A stretch of 64,000 nt of DNA. Origin: Vibrio sp. SCSIO 43137. Lineage in GTDB: Bacteria; Pseudomonadota; Gammaproteobacteria; Enterobacterales; Vibrionaceae. A program made the position numbers and the translations under genes. This document shows positions 38,959 through 48,167 of this stretch, piece after piece (the stretch's first letter is position 1; every line of letters begins with the position of its first letter). The stretch lies in contig NZ_CP116383.1 of the NCBI RefSeq assembly GCF_028201475.1, positions 1,674,001 through 1,738,000 of the forward strand. Direction: 5' to 3'. Below the pieces are notes generated by a model. That model searched no databases, was not told the DNA's origin, and was given only the letters and a program-made list of their open reading frames with translations.

Positions 38959-39144
38959 TTAATCATCTTCAATTAGCTTATAAATAACCAGTAATGCCAG
39001 CTCAAGCAGAAGTGTGGTCGCAACAGCTATCACTACCCAGTGCTGATTAAAAATGGCAATACCGTTTAGTACAATGTCCCGGGCAACAAAAAAGCCAACG
39101 ACAACGGCGATAACCAGTTGAAGAAACTGAACAAAACGGGGCAT
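38959..39144 (-). CDS. Small membrane protein (61 aa)
   Basis: Unrecognised protein with two hydrophobic helices (about residues 5-25 and 34-56) and an acidic C-terminus (LIEDD). A GGAGAG ribosome site precedes the ATG and a good terminator follows, so it is likely real and transcribed alone. It sits upstream of ycjX, where E. coli has psp genes, but I see no similarity to PspB, PspC, PspD or PspG. Confidence 0.68.
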   Translation of the reverse strand: MPRFVQFLQLVIAVVVGFFVARDIVLNGIAIFNQHWVVIAVATTLLLELALLVIYKLIEDD

Positions 39145-39231
39145 ACTCTCTCCTGCTTTCAGCTCTCAAAGAGCCATTAGTACTTAGGTTATTAGCGCAC
39201 TAAACCATTTAACGCGCCAATGTTAATAAAA

Positions 39232-40743
39232 TTATTCCGCTTCAGCGATTTTAACTTTCCACGTGTCAGGGCCAATCTGGTGGGCGTTCGAACCGGTAGA
39301 GTCAACCGCTACTGTTACCGGCATATCTTCCACTTCAAACTCATAAATAGCTTCCATACCAAGCTCTTCAAAAGCAACCACACGCGCTTTCTTAATCGCC
39401 TTAGCTACCAGATACGCCGCGCCACCTACGGCCATCAGATAAACCGCTTTATGTTTCTTGATGGACTCAATGGCAGCAGGGCCACGCTCAGCCTTACCAA
39501 TCATACCTGTCAGACCGGTTTGCGACAGCATCATGTCGGTGAACTTGTCCATACGGGTTGAGGTAGTCGGGCCGGCAGGACCAACCACTTCATCACCTAC
39601 TGCGTCAACAGGGCCGACATAGTAGATAAACTTACCGTTGAAATCGACACCTTCAGGCAAGCCTTCGCCGCTTTCCAGCAGCCCCTGAATTTTTTTATGG
39701 GCAGCATCACGACCGGTCAGAATCTTACCGGAGAGCAGTACAGTTTCACCGGTTTTCCAGCTCTGTACATCTTCCTTGGTCACTTCATCAAGGTTTACAC
39801 GACGGGTATTTTCGTCCGCTTCCCAGGTGATTTCAGGCCAGTCTTCCAGCTTAGGTGGTGTCAGCTCAGCAGGGCCGCTGCCATCCAGTGTAAAGTGAAC
39901 GTGTCTGGTTGCTGCACAGTTAGGGATCATACAAACAGGTTTTGATGCCGCGTGTGTTGGCGCTGTTTTGATTTTCACATCCACAACGGTAGTTAACCCG
40001 CCAAGGCCCTGAGCACCAATACCCAGCTTGTTTACTCTGTTAAAGATATCAAGGCGCAGCTCTTCTTCTGCATTTTCGGGGCCGCGCTCGATAAGCTCCT
40101 GAATATCGATATGCTCCATCAGAGACTCTTTCGCCAGTACCGCTGCTTTTTCAGCCGTACCACCAATACCTATACCCAGCATTCCCGGCGGACACCAGCC
40201 CGCTCCCATCAGAGGAACCGTCTTCTCTACCCATTCAGCGATATCATCAGACGGATTTAACATAACCATCTTAGTTTTGTTCTCTGAACCGCCGCCCTTG
40301 GCCGCGATCTGAACTTCAACCTTGTCGCCCGGAACCATATTAATATGAACAACCGCCGGAGTATTATCTTTGGTGTTAGCACGTTTCCCAGCGGGGTCGC
40401 TTAGAACAGAAGCACGCAGCGGGTTATCCGGATTGGTATAAGCCTGACGGACACCTTCGTCCACCATCTGCTGAACAGTAAGGTCACTCTCCCACTGAAC
40501 ATTCATACCAATATTAACAAAACAGGTCACAATCCCCGTATCCTGGCAAATAGGACGATGCCCTTCAGCGGACATACGGGAGTTAATCAAGATCTGAGCG
40601 ATAGCGTCCTTTGCTGCCTGGCTCTGTTCCTTTTCATACGCCTTTTCAAGCGCCTGAACAAAATCTAACGGGTGGTAGTAGGAAATGTACTGAAGTGCAT
40701 CAGCAACACTGCTGATGAGATCCTGTTTTCGGATGACGGTCAT
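39232..40743 (-). CDS. fumA: Class I (iron-sulfur) fumarate hydratase
   Basis: Converts fumarate to malate in the TCA cycle using a 4Fe-4S cluster. The 503-aa protein carries both class I domains in one chain: the alpha domain with CQDTG (about residues 66-70), GWCPPGMLGIGIGG and CMIPNCAATRH supplying the three cluster cysteines, and the beta domain from about 330 with VGPAGPTTSTRMDKFTD. It is about 45 residues shorter than E. coli FumA. Symbol fumA is by homology; fumB would fit as well. It is divergent from pabB. Confidence 0.92.
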   Translation of the reverse strand: MTVIRKQDLISSVADALQYISYYHPLDFVQALEKAYEKEQSQAAKDAIAQILINSRMSAEGHRPICQDTGIVTCFVNIGMNVQWESDLTVQQMVDEGVRQAYTNPDNPLRASVLSDPAGKRANTKDNTPAVVHINMVPGDKVEVQIAAKGGGSENKTKMVMLNPSDDIAEWVEKTVPLMGAGWCPPGMLGIGIGGTAEKAAVLAKESLMEHIDIQELIERGPENAEEELRLDIFNRVNKLGIGAQGLGGLTTVVDVKIKTAPTHAASKPVCMIPNCAATRHVHFTLDGSGPAELTPPKLEDWPEITWEADENTRRVNLDEVTKEDVQSWKTGETVLLSGKILTGRDAAHKKIQGLLESGEGLPEGVDFNGKFIYYVGPVDAVGDEVVGPAGPTTSTRMDKFTDMMLSQTGLTGMIGKAERGPAAIESIKKHKAVYLMAVGGAAYLVAKAIKKARVVAFEELGMEAIYEFEVEDMPVTVAVDSTGSNAHQIGPDTWKVKIAEAE

Positions 40744-40868
40744 TGCTTGCCTCTTTATTTGTTATGGATTCAATGAGATGTAATTTATTTTCCCTCTACA
40801 TTCTCAACTGAAATATTTAGAATTTTATTAAAGTGAAATTATGATACTCTCGCTTCCAATGTCACGCT

Positions 40869-42275
40869 ATGTCACCTTTACATTCTTTGTCACAAATTAC
40901 GCAAATGATTAACACGAATAAGCCAGAGACTCTGCAACTTGAGTATCACCCTGAATTAGCAACAACTCTGTTCGCGCCAATATCCGCTATGCCCTGGTCA
41001 ATGCTGCTTAGCTCTGCGTCTGCAGATCATCCGGACAGCAGATTCGATATTATTGTCGCCAATCCAGTTGCAACTTTGCTGACTAAAGATCAACAAACTG
41101 CATATAGTGATGGCAATGTTACGACAACCAGTGACGAATGTCCTTTTCAATTACTGCAACAACACTTAGACAAGCTGGTGACAAAATATGAGTCTGACGA
41201 ACGCTATCCATTTACCGGCGGCGCCCTTGGCTACTTCAGCTATGATTTAGGGCGACGAGTAGAACAGATACCAGAAATTGCTGAAAACGATATTGATACC
41301 GCCCAGATGGCTGTGGGGATCTATCAATGGGCCGTTATCATTGATCACAAAGAGAAAAGCGCAACAGTCGTGGGAGAGCAAGTTAAGAAACACCACCTCT
41401 GGCTGCAGGCACAGAAACAAAATGCCTCTGCTCCCTTCACTCTTGTCTCTGAGTTTTGCTCTAATATGTCAAAACAGAGCTACAAGGCTAAGTTTGATAA
41501 GATTCAGGACTACCTGTTATCAGGTGACTGTTACCAAATCAATCTGGCGCAACGTTTTTCCGCAGAGTATAGCGGCTCTGAGTGGGATGCATTTATGCGA
41601 CTTCAATCGCACAATAAAGCGCCTTTTTCCGCCTTTACCCGTCTTGACGATTGCGCCATACTGAGTGTCTCTCCTGAGCGGTTTATCCAGCTTAAACAGG
41701 GCGAAATTGAGACAAAACCCATTAAAGGCACCAGACCGAGAAGTGATAATCCTGAGCAAGATTTAGCAAATGCCGTTGAACTGACTAATACTGAAAAAGA
41801 TCAGGCGGAAAACCTGATGATTGTCGACCTGCTACGTAATGACATCGGCAGAGTGGCAAAACCGGGGACGGTTCAGGTGCCAAAACTGTTTGATGTAGAG
41901 AGCTTTCCCGCAGTACACCACCTTGTCAGTACGGTGACTGCCGAGCTGGATAAAGGTTACAGTGCAACGCAACTACTTAGAGCTTGCTTCCCGGGAGGTT
42001 CCATTACCGGAGCCCCCAAAATAAGGGCAATGGAAATAATTGAAGAGCTGGAACCTCACCGCAGAAACGTCTATTGCGGCAGTATCGGATACCTGAGTAG
42101 CAGTGGCCGCATGGACACCAGTATTACCATCCGCACCCTGATCACACGTAAGAACCGCATCTATGCATGGGCTGGTGGCGGGATTGTCGCTGACAGTCAG
42201 TGCGATGCAGAGTATCAGGAGACGCTGGATAAGCTGAGTAAGATACTTCCGGTATTAGAGAACGAAAAATTATGA
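40869..42275 (+). CDS. pabB: Aminodeoxychorismate synthase component I
   Basis: Aminates chorismate to 4-amino-4-deoxychorismate for folate synthesis, together with the glutaminase PabA. The 468-aa protein has the N-terminal anthranilate-synthase-I-like region (FTGGALGYFSYDLGRR) and the C-terminal chorismate-binding domain (SGDCYQINLAQRF, SVSPERF, ETKPIKGTRPR with the PabB lysine, FPGGSITGAPKIRAMEII). The PIKGT lysine distinguishes PabB from TrpE. It overlaps nudL by 4 bp. No clear ribosome site precedes the ATG at 40869, so ATG 40905 is an alternative start. Confidence 0.92.
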   Translation: MSPLHSLSQITQMINTNKPETLQLEYHPELATTLFAPISAMPWSMLLSSASADHPDSRFDIIVANPVATLLTKDQQTAYSDGNVTTTSDECPFQLLQQHLDKLVTKYESDERYPFTGGALGYFSYDLGRRVEQIPEIAENDIDTAQMAVGIYQWAVIIDHKEKSATVVGEQVKKHHLWLQAQKQNASAPFTLVSEFCSNMSKQSYKAKFDKIQDYLLSGDCYQINLAQRFSAEYSGSEWDAFMRLQSHNKAPFSAFTRLDDCAILSVSPERFIQLKQGEIETKPIKGTRPRSDNPEQDLANAVELTNTEKDQAENLMIVDLLRNDIGRVAKPGTVQVPKLFDVESFPAVHHLVSTVTAELDKGYSATQLLRACFPGGSITGAPKIRAMEIIEELEPHRRNVYCGSIGYLSSSGRMDTSITIRTLITRKNRIYAWAGGGIVADSQCDAEYQETLDKLSKILPVLENEKL

Positions 42276-42883
42276 ATAAAACTGCCCTGCTTACCCGTTT
42301 TAATCTCTCCCTTCCTGCCCAGTATCACAGGAAGGCGTTAAAACGTATCGCGGGGTTAGATCCTAAAACAGCCAGAAAAGCAGCGGTACTAATAGGTTTT
42401 GTTGAGCGTAACGATCAACTAATGGTTGTACTGACCCGGAGAGCAAAACACTTACGCCATCATCCGGGGCAAGTCAGCTTTCCCGGAGGCAAACTTGAAC
42501 AGAGTGATTTATCCCTTGTTCATACCGCAATCAGGGAAACAGAAGAAGAGATAGGCATCTATCAGCAGCAGATCTCCGTTATCGGTCAGTTACCTGAACT
42601 TATGACCGTCAGTCATTTTATGGTGACGCCAGTAGTGGCGATGATAAATCCGGACTATCAGCTCAGTATAGACAGCAATGAGGTCGATGAAGTTTTCGAG
42701 GTTCCTGCAAGCCATTTACTGGATACCCGGCAACTCTATAGTCAGGACTTTCAGTTAAAAAATGCCTCTCATCGTGTTTTTGCTATCCCCTATGAACACC
42801 ACCTTATCTGGGGAGTTACTGCACAAATTGTTCAGGCACTTCAACGACAACTTTCGTGGATAAATAACATTTCTTCTATATAA
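42272..42883 (+). CDS. nudL: CoA pyrophosphatase (Nudix)
   Basis: Nudix hydrolase of 203 aa expected to cleave CoA to phosphopantetheine and 3',5'-ADP. The extended NudL-type Nudix box GGKLEQSDLSLVHTAIRETEEEIG spans about residues 72-95 (core REXXEEXG intact), preceded by the CoA-pyrophosphatase signature RRAKHLRHHPGQVSFPGG. It follows pabB with an ATGA overlap, the same pairing as pabB-nudL in E. coli. Confidence 0.92.
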   Translation: MNKTALLTRFNLSLPAQYHRKALKRIAGLDPKTARKAAVLIGFVERNDQLMVVLTRRAKHLRHHPGQVSFPGGKLEQSDLSLVHTAIRETEEEIGIYQQQISVIGQLPELMTVSHFMVTPVVAMINPDYQLSIDSNEVDEVFEVPASHLLDTRQLYSQDFQLKNASHRVFAIPYEHHLIWGVTAQIVQALQRQLSWINNISSI

Positions 42884-42932
42884 TCAAAGTTTCTGGTTAT
42901 CTTTGGGTTTATTCAGAGGCTGGGCATACTAG

Positions 42933-43403
42933 ATGATTACAATTCGAAAAGCGAAATTTAAAGACTATGCAAGATTGATGGAAATCCGTGTAGCTAATGA
43001 GCAACGGGATTTCGTTTCTGACTTTAATACCCTGTTTGAACACAGAACACCCGATCATGAGTTTTATGTGATTAATGACGGAAAAGAGATTTTCGGCTTC
43101 TTTATGCTGGATAAATCCTATGCCCGTCAATACACATTTGCCCGCGCCAAAGAGCTTGGCCTGCGCAACTTGGTTGTAGATCAGCAACATCAACGTAAAG
43201 GTTACGCCAAGCAGGCGTTAAACCGGTTATTTCCATACCTATACGGAGCCTATCCCGACTTTGATACTCTGGGGCTGACGGTAAACAAAAAAAACCAAGC
43301 TGCTCACGATTTATATCTTAAGGCTGGCTTCAGTGACACCGACACCATCTATCATGGCGGTGATGCCGGTCCACAACATGTATTGCGAAAACCCATCCCT
43401 TAG
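42933..43403 (+). CDS. GNAT-family N-acetyltransferase
   Basis: A 156-aa acetyltransferase of the GNAT fold. The acetyl-CoA binding stretch is LRNLVVDQQHQRKGYAKQAL (R/Q-x-x-G-x-A pattern), with strand four and helix seen in GLTVNKKNQAAHDLYLKAGF. Substrate is unknown; similar proteins act on polyamines, amino acids or drugs. It lies 49 bp after nudL in the same direction and may be read from that transcript. Confidence 0.83.
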   Translation: MITIRKAKFKDYARLMEIRVANEQRDFVSDFNTLFEHRTPDHEFYVINDGKEIFGFFMLDKSYARQYTFARAKELGLRNLVVDQQHQRKGYAKQALNRLFPYLYGAYPDFDTLGLTVNKKNQAAHDLYLKAGFSDTDTIYHGGDAGPQHVLRKPIP

Positions 43404-43646
43404 ATGCTTTCTACATAAAGCCGCATTTAATTAAATATTTTTTAGTGTTATGGGTTTTTAGTTAGATTAAATCAAAAAACTTATCAATTTTATCTAATTA
43501 AACGTGAATAATCCTTGAAGCTAAAGAAATCACAGGTAATATGTGCTGCTGAAATAGAAATTTCCAGTAATCCAATGGTATTTCTGCCGGTTTTCCGGAT
43601 GAGTGCCATTGGCTTAACGTTTAATTCAACGGAGAATATTAATAAA

Positions 43647-45047
43647 ATGACTTACGCGCCTGTAACAGACGTACTTAGCGGTAAGCTGGCGGTAGACAGT
43701 GAAGTAACTGTCCGCGGCTGGATTCGCTCACGTCGTGATTCCAAAGCCGGAATCTCTTTCCTTGCCATATACGACGGCTCTTGTTTCGACCCGATTCAGG
43801 CCGTGGTCCCTAATGAACTTAATAATTACCAGAATGAAGTACTAAAGCTCACCACTGGTTGTTCCGTTGAAGTAACAGGTAAGATTGTTGAATCGCCTGC
43901 AAAAGGTCAGGATTTTGAACTGGCGGCCACTGACGTTAAAGTTGTCGGCTGGGTTGAAGATGCTGATACTTACCCGATGGCGAAAACCCGTCACTCAATT
44001 GAGTACCTTCGTGAAGTTGCTCACCTGCGTCCGCGTACCAATGTAATCGGTGCCGTGGCCCGTGTACGTAACTGTCTGTCTCAGGCAATCCACCGCTTCT
44101 ATCACGAGCAAGGATATTTCTGGATGTCTGCTCCGCTAATCACTGCGTCTGATGCAGAAGGTGCCGGTGAAATGTTCCGCGTTTCAACGCTGGATCTGGC
44201 TAACCTGCCACGCACTGAACAAGGCGATGTTGACTTTAACGAAGATTTCTTCGGTAAAGAGACATTCCTGACAGTATCCGGCCAGCTTAACGCTGAAGCG
44301 TATGCTTGTGCACTAAGTAAGGTTTATACCTTCGGTCCTACATTCCGTGCAGAAAACTCAAACACCAGCCGCCATCTTGCCGAGTTCTGGATGGTTGAGC
44401 CTGAAGTCGCCTTTGCTGATCTGGATGATGTGGCAAAACTGGCTGAAGATATGCTTAAGTATGTATTTAAAGCGGTTCTGGAAGAGCGTCGCGACGATCT
44501 TGAGTTCTTTGCTCAGCGTATTAATAAAGACGCTATCAGCCGTCTTGAGAGCTTCGTAGATTCCGACTTTGCTCAGGTAGACTACACTGACGCAATCCAG
44601 ATCCTGCTGGATTCTGGCCGTGAGTTTGAGTTCCCTGTTGAATGGGGTATCGATATGTCTTCTGAGCATGAGCGCTATCTTGCTGAAGAGCACTTTAAAG
44701 CGCCGGTTATCGTTAAGAACTATCCAAAAGATATCAAAGCATTCTATATGCGTATGAACGACGACGGTAAGACAGTTGCGGCTATGGACGTTCTGGCACC
44801 GGGCATTGGTGAAATCATCGGTGGTTCTCAGCGTGAAGAGCGTCTGGATATGCTGGACAGCCGTATGCGTGAGATGAACATCGATCCTGAACATATGAAC
44901 TGGTTCCGCGATCTACGTCGTTATGGTACTGTTCCTCACTCAGGTTTCGGTCTGGGCTTTGAGCGTCTGGTTTCTTACGTGACAGGTATGGCTAACGTTC
45001 GTGACGTTATCCCGTTCCCACGTACACCACGTAGCGCAAACTTCTAA
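43647..45047 (+). CDS. asnS: Asparaginyl-tRNA synthetase
   Basis: Class IIb synthetase charging tRNA-Asn, 466 aa, identical in length to E. coli AsnS. An N-terminal OB fold ([20 protein letters not shown]) is followed by the catalytic core with motif 2 ([22 protein letters not shown]) and motif 3 ([15 protein letters not shown]). The ATG at 43647 matches the family start ([12 protein letters not shown]) and has a GGAG site upstream; an in-frame ORF opening at 43515 is an artefact. The 243-bp leader (43404-43646) is AT-rich, with an imperfect inverted repeat at about 43455-43505. Confidence 0.96.
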   Translation: MTYAPVTDVLSGKLAVDSEVTVRGWIRSRRDSKAGISFLAIYDGSCFDPIQAVVPNELNNYQNEVLKLTTGCSVEVTGKIVESPAKGQDFELAATDVKVVGWVEDADTYPMAKTRHSIEYLREVAHLRPRTNVIGAVARVRNCLSQAIHRFYHEQGYFWMSAPLITASDAEGAGEMFRVSTLDLANLPRTEQGDVDFNEDFFGKETFLTVSGQLNAEAYACALSKVYTFGPTFRAENSNTSRHLAEFWMVEPEVAFADLDDVAKLAEDMLKYVFKAVLEERRDDLEFFAQRINKDAISRLESFVDSDFAQVDYTDAIQILLDSGREFEFPVEWGIDMSSEHERYLAEEHFKAPVIVKNYPKDIKAFYMRMNDDGKTVAAMDVLAPGIGEIIGGSQREERLDMLDSRMREMNIDPEHMNWFRDLRRYGTVPHSGFGLGFERLVSYVTGMANVRDVIPFPRTPRSANF

Positions 45048-45085
45048 GCTAAGAGCTTAAAATGAAAGTTTAGAGCTTAATTTGA

Positions 45086-45110
45086 AAGCCGCCATCAAGG
45101 CGGCTTTTTT
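45086..45110 (+). terminator. Terminator of asnS
   Basis: AAGCCGCC (45086-45093) pairs with GGCGGCTT (45099-45106), followed by six T residues. Confidence 0.92.
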
Positions 45111-45244
45111 AGATCCTGTTGGTTTCCTTTGCTAGCCCTCGCATTTACCACTTTTCTGTTTCAATTTATTGACCATTGAAATAATTTACTCAATCATATG
45201 GTCTGGTGTTATGAACTACACATATAAGTGCAGGATAGAATTTA

Positions 45245-46687
45245 ATGTATAAAGCGAAATATCAGGAAAAAAACACTTTCCTGAGTTATGTAGTGGCCGC
45301 AATTGTTTACGGGACATACGGGAGCCGCGTGTGCCCTTTTCTCGACACATTAACTACTAAAGAGATTTTCCTGCAAGTCTCCTTTGTATTTGCATTGCTG
45401 TTTATTACCCGTCTTACTTTAGCAAAGAGAGGCATTCCGGATTACAAAGGCAGCATTGCTAAATTAGATACCCTGCTGTTTTTCAGTTTTTCTCTGCCTT
45501 TCTCTCTGTTTTATAACCTTGTTTATGATTTCGGTGTCGACAGTCATTTTAAAGTCGTATTCGGCATGACGCTATTTGGCTTCCTGACCGGAACCATTCT
45601 GGAGTTGCTGGATAAAGAGCGATATCTGCAAAGCGATAAGCTTCCGGTTAGCCTGTCTGGTGAACGCCGCTCTATTATTAAGCAGATGATTGGCCTGTTC
45701 ACCACCCTGATTGTCGCCCTGACTGTCTCTATGGTGATGATTGAAATTAAAGATATCTACTGGCTTGAGCATAATATCGATAAACTGGCAGACGGCAGCG
45801 GTAAACTGAGTGTCATTAAAGAGTTTATCTATGTGTCAGCGGTTTTGTTCGCTTATGCGTTTTATATCATCCGTCTCTGGACCCGCTTACTTAAAGCGGT
45901 ATTAAATTCACAAGAGTCAGCTTTAGCGGCAGTTAGCGCAGGAGATGCTCAGACAAGAGTTCCGGTGTTTGATCATGATGAACTGGGTTCCGTTGCCTCA
46001 CTGACCAACAGTATGCTTGACTCACTGGAAGTTTCTCATCAGGAAGTGCAGACAACGCGGGACGTAGCAATTGTCAGTCTGGCAGCACTGGCGGAGTCAA
46101 GAGACAATGAAACCGGTGCTCATATCCTAAGAACCCAGCAGTATGTTAAGTCGCTGGCTGAATTTATGTCGCAAAAGCCCCAGCACACAGAGTTACTTAC
46201 CCCTGCCTATATCGACTTGCTGTATAAGTCTGCTCCGCTGCACGATGTTGGCAAGGTTGGTATCCCGGATAGCGTGTTACTGAAACCGGGCAAGCTAACA
46301 GACGAAGAGTTTGAAACCATGAAGGGACATCCGCAGATAGGTGCTGATGCTCTGGCCACGGCGGAACAGCAGTTGGGCTCCTCTTCTTTTCTTAATGTGG
46401 CAAAAGAGATCTCCCTCACTCACCATGAAAAGTGGGATGGTTCCGGTTACCCTAATAAGCTTTCCGGTACCGATATCCCTCTTTCCGGCAGGTTAATGGC
46501 ACTGGCAGATGTTTATGATGCACTTATCTCCAAACGCGTCTATAAACCGGCATTTAGCCACGAAAAGGCCAAGGCAATCATCCTTGAAGGCTCTGGAAGT
46601 CATTTTGACCCTGAAGTGGTAGAAGCCTTTGTCGCTATCGAAGATGAGTTTGTCCGCATCGCTGCTACCTTTAAAGACAACGAATAA
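45245..46687 (+). CDS. Membrane HD-GYP phosphodiesterase
   Basis: Probable cyclic di-GMP phosphodiesterase of 480 aa. The N-terminal half has five or so hydrophobic helices (to about residue 220), then a HAMP-like linker and the HD-GYP domain (about 270-475). Key motifs are intact: ETGAHILRTQQYV, the HD pair in SAPLHDVGKVGIPD, and HHEKWDGSGYPNKLSG containing the GYP. It works against diguanylate cyclases such as the CHASE-GGDEF protein elsewhere in the window. The input signal is unknown. It is monocistronic. Confidence 0.9.
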   Translation: MYKAKYQEKNTFLSYVVAAIVYGTYGSRVCPFLDTLTTKEIFLQVSFVFALLFITRLTLAKRGIPDYKGSIAKLDTLLFFSFSLPFSLFYNLVYDFGVDSHFKVVFGMTLFGFLTGTILELLDKERYLQSDKLPVSLSGERRSIIKQMIGLFTTLIVALTVSMVMIEIKDIYWLEHNIDKLADGSGKLSVIKEFIYVSAVLFAYAFYIIRLWTRLLKAVLNSQESALAAVSAGDAQTRVPVFDHDELGSVASLTNSMLDSLEVSHQEVQTTRDVAIVSLAALAESRDNETGAHILRTQQYVKSLAEFMSQKPQHTELLTPAYIDLLYKSAPLHDVGKVGIPDSVLLKPGKLTDEEFETMKGHPQIGADALATAEQQLGSSSFLNVAKEISLTHHEKWDGSGYPNKLSGTDIPLSGRLMALADVYDALISKRVYKPAFSHEKAKAIILEGSGSHFDPEVVEAFVAIEDEFVRIAATFKDNE

Positions 46688-46693
46688 TCTGCA

Positions 46694-46715
46694 GGCGGGA
46701 CTTACTAGTCCCGCC
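46694..46715 (+). terminator. Terminator of the HD-GYP gene
   Basis: GGCGGGACT (46694-46702) pairs with AGTCCCGCC (46707-46715), followed by TTCTTCTTTT, 6 bp after the stop codon. Confidence 0.88.
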
Positions 46716-46776
46716 TTCTTCTTTTCGGCACTTTTCCTCATCAAATTGCTCTTTTTTCCCTCTGCTAACTGGCAAA

Positions 46777-46798
46777 ATAAATGACTTAAATCATTTAT
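46777..46798. promoter_or_regulatory. Dyad upstream of the aminotransferase gene
   Basis: ATAAATGA and TCATTTAT are perfect 8-bp arms around CTTAAA, 110 bp before the aspC start. The size suits a dimeric regulator site, loosely like an ARG box. It does not match the TyrR box (TGTAAA-N6-TTTACA). Confidence 0.4.
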
Positions 46799-46908
46799 GT
46801 CCTTCAAATTGGAAAAAATTCAACTTTTCTGTTTTTTAGCTGTTGTTTCTGCCGATCCTTACAGGTATAAATAAACCGTACCTATCACAGTTAACATGGA
46901 TGACGATT

Positions 46909-48099
46909 ATGTTTGATAAAGTTGTTGCTGCCCCGGCAGACCCTATTCTTGGCCTTACAGAGCTATTTAAAAAAGATACCCGCGCAGAAAAAATCAACCT
47001 TGGTGTTGGTATTTATAAAGATGAGCAGGGAACTACCCCGGTACTGGCTACCGTAAAGAAGGCGGAAGCAGCACTGCTTGAATCGGAAAAAACCAAATCT
47101 TACCTCACTATTGAAGGTACTGCAGAATATGGTTTAGCGGTACAAAAACTTTTGTTTGGTGAACAATCCGATATCGTTGTCAGCAAAAAAGCCAAAACCG
47201 CGCAAGCTCCCGGCGGAACAGGCGCTCTTCGCGTAGCAGGCGAATTTATCAAACGCCAGTTAGGCGCGCCTAAAATCTGGATCAGTAACCCGACATGGGC
47301 GAACCATAATGGTGTATTTACTGCTGCCGGATTAGAAACGGTGCAATACGGTTACTACAACGCCGACACCAAAGAGAAAGATTTTGCTGCAATGGTGGCA
47401 GATCTGAAAAAAGCCTCTGAAGGTGACATTGTTCTGCTACACGGCTGCTGCCATAACCCGACTGGTATCGACCCGACACAAGATGAGTGGCTTGAGCTGG
47501 CCAAACTGTGTGCAGAGAAAAAACTACTGCCGCTGTTTGACTTTGCCTATCAGGGTTTTGCGAAAGGCGTTGAAGAAGATGCGGCTGGCCTGCGTACTTT
47601 TGCTAAGTACAACAAAGAGATTCTGGTAGCCAGCTCATTCTCTAAAAACTTCGGTTTGTACAATGAGCGTGTTGGCGCTTTCACTCTGGTTGCTGAATCA
47701 GAAGAAGTGGCAGCGACGGCATTTTCTCAGGTTAAAGCCATTATCCGTTCAATCTACTCAAACCCGCCGGCACACGGTGCAGCGGTTGTTACTTATATTC
47801 TCAACAATGCTGAACTAAGAGCAGAATGGGAACAGGAAGTAGCAGAGATGCGCGATCGTATTCAGGAGATGCGTTCACTTTTTGTTGAAACACTGAAAGC
47901 TAATGGTGTAACAGAAGATTTCAGCTTTATTGAGCGTCAAAATGGCATGTTCTCATTCTCCGGCCTGACGAAAGAGCAGGTGGAGCGTCTGAAGCAGGAG
48001 TTCGGCATCTATATCGTTGGTTCCGGTCGTATCAGCGTAGCCGGAATGACAAAAGCGAATATGGAACCTTTATGTAAAGGCATTGCCGCAGTACTATAA
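46909..48099 (+). CDS. aspC: Aspartate/aromatic amino-acid aminotransferase
   Basis: PLP-dependent class I aminotransferase of 396 aa, like E. coli AspC, interconverting aspartate and oxaloacetate with 2-oxoglutarate. The start [16 protein letters not shown] aligns with AspC and fixes ATG 46909; an ORF extension to 46843 is not expected. [35 protein letters not shown] and the PLP-lysine motif [15 protein letters not shown] are all present. TyrB-like activity on aromatic keto acids is also possible, so the symbol is by closest resemblance. Confidence 0.92.
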   Translation: MFDKVVAAPADPILGLTELFKKDTRAEKINLGVGIYKDEQGTTPVLATVKKAEAALLESEKTKSYLTIEGTAEYGLAVQKLLFGEQSDIVVSKKAKTAQAPGGTGALRVAGEFIKRQLGAPKIWISNPTWANHNGVFTAAGLETVQYGYYNADTKEKDFAAMVADLKKASEGDIVLLHGCCHNPTGIDPTQDEWLELAKLCAEKKLLPLFDFAYQGFAKGVEEDAAGLRTFAKYNKEILVASSFSKNFGLYNERVGAFTLVAESEEVAATAFSQVKAIIRSIYSNPPAHGAAVVTYILNNAELRAEWEQEVAEMRDRIQEMRSLFVETLKANGVTEDFSFIERQNGMFSFSGLTKEQVERLKQEFGIYIVGSGRISVAGMTKANMEPLCKGIAAVL

Positions 48100-48117
48100 T
48101 AGATATCCTGACTAATG

Positions 48118-48153
48118 GGGCCAGTCTCCTCCTTCCGGAGACTGGCCCTTTTT
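48118..48153 (+). terminator. Terminator of aspC
   Basis: GGGCCAGTCTCC (48118-48129) pairs perfectly with GGAGACTGGCCC (48137-48148), then five T residues. The next gene starts 14 bp later. Confidence 0.93.
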
Positions 48154-48167
48154 CTTACGAGGCATTC

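Noticed and set aside
38959..39144. PspB/PspC/PspG-like phage-shock protein
   Set aside because: The location before ycjX suggested it, but the sequence resembles none of these proteins beyond being hydrophobic.
40869..42275. Anthranilate synthase TrpE
   Set aside because: PIKGT with its lysine, the length of 468 aa and pairing with nudL indicate PabB.
43515..43646. N-terminal extension of AsnS
   Set aside because: The extra 44 residues are not part of the family, and ATG 43647 matches the E. coli start and length.
44358..44894. 178-codon frame opposite asnS
   Set aside because: Antisense shadow of a highly conserved synthetase gene. Long antisense frames are common opposite such genes.
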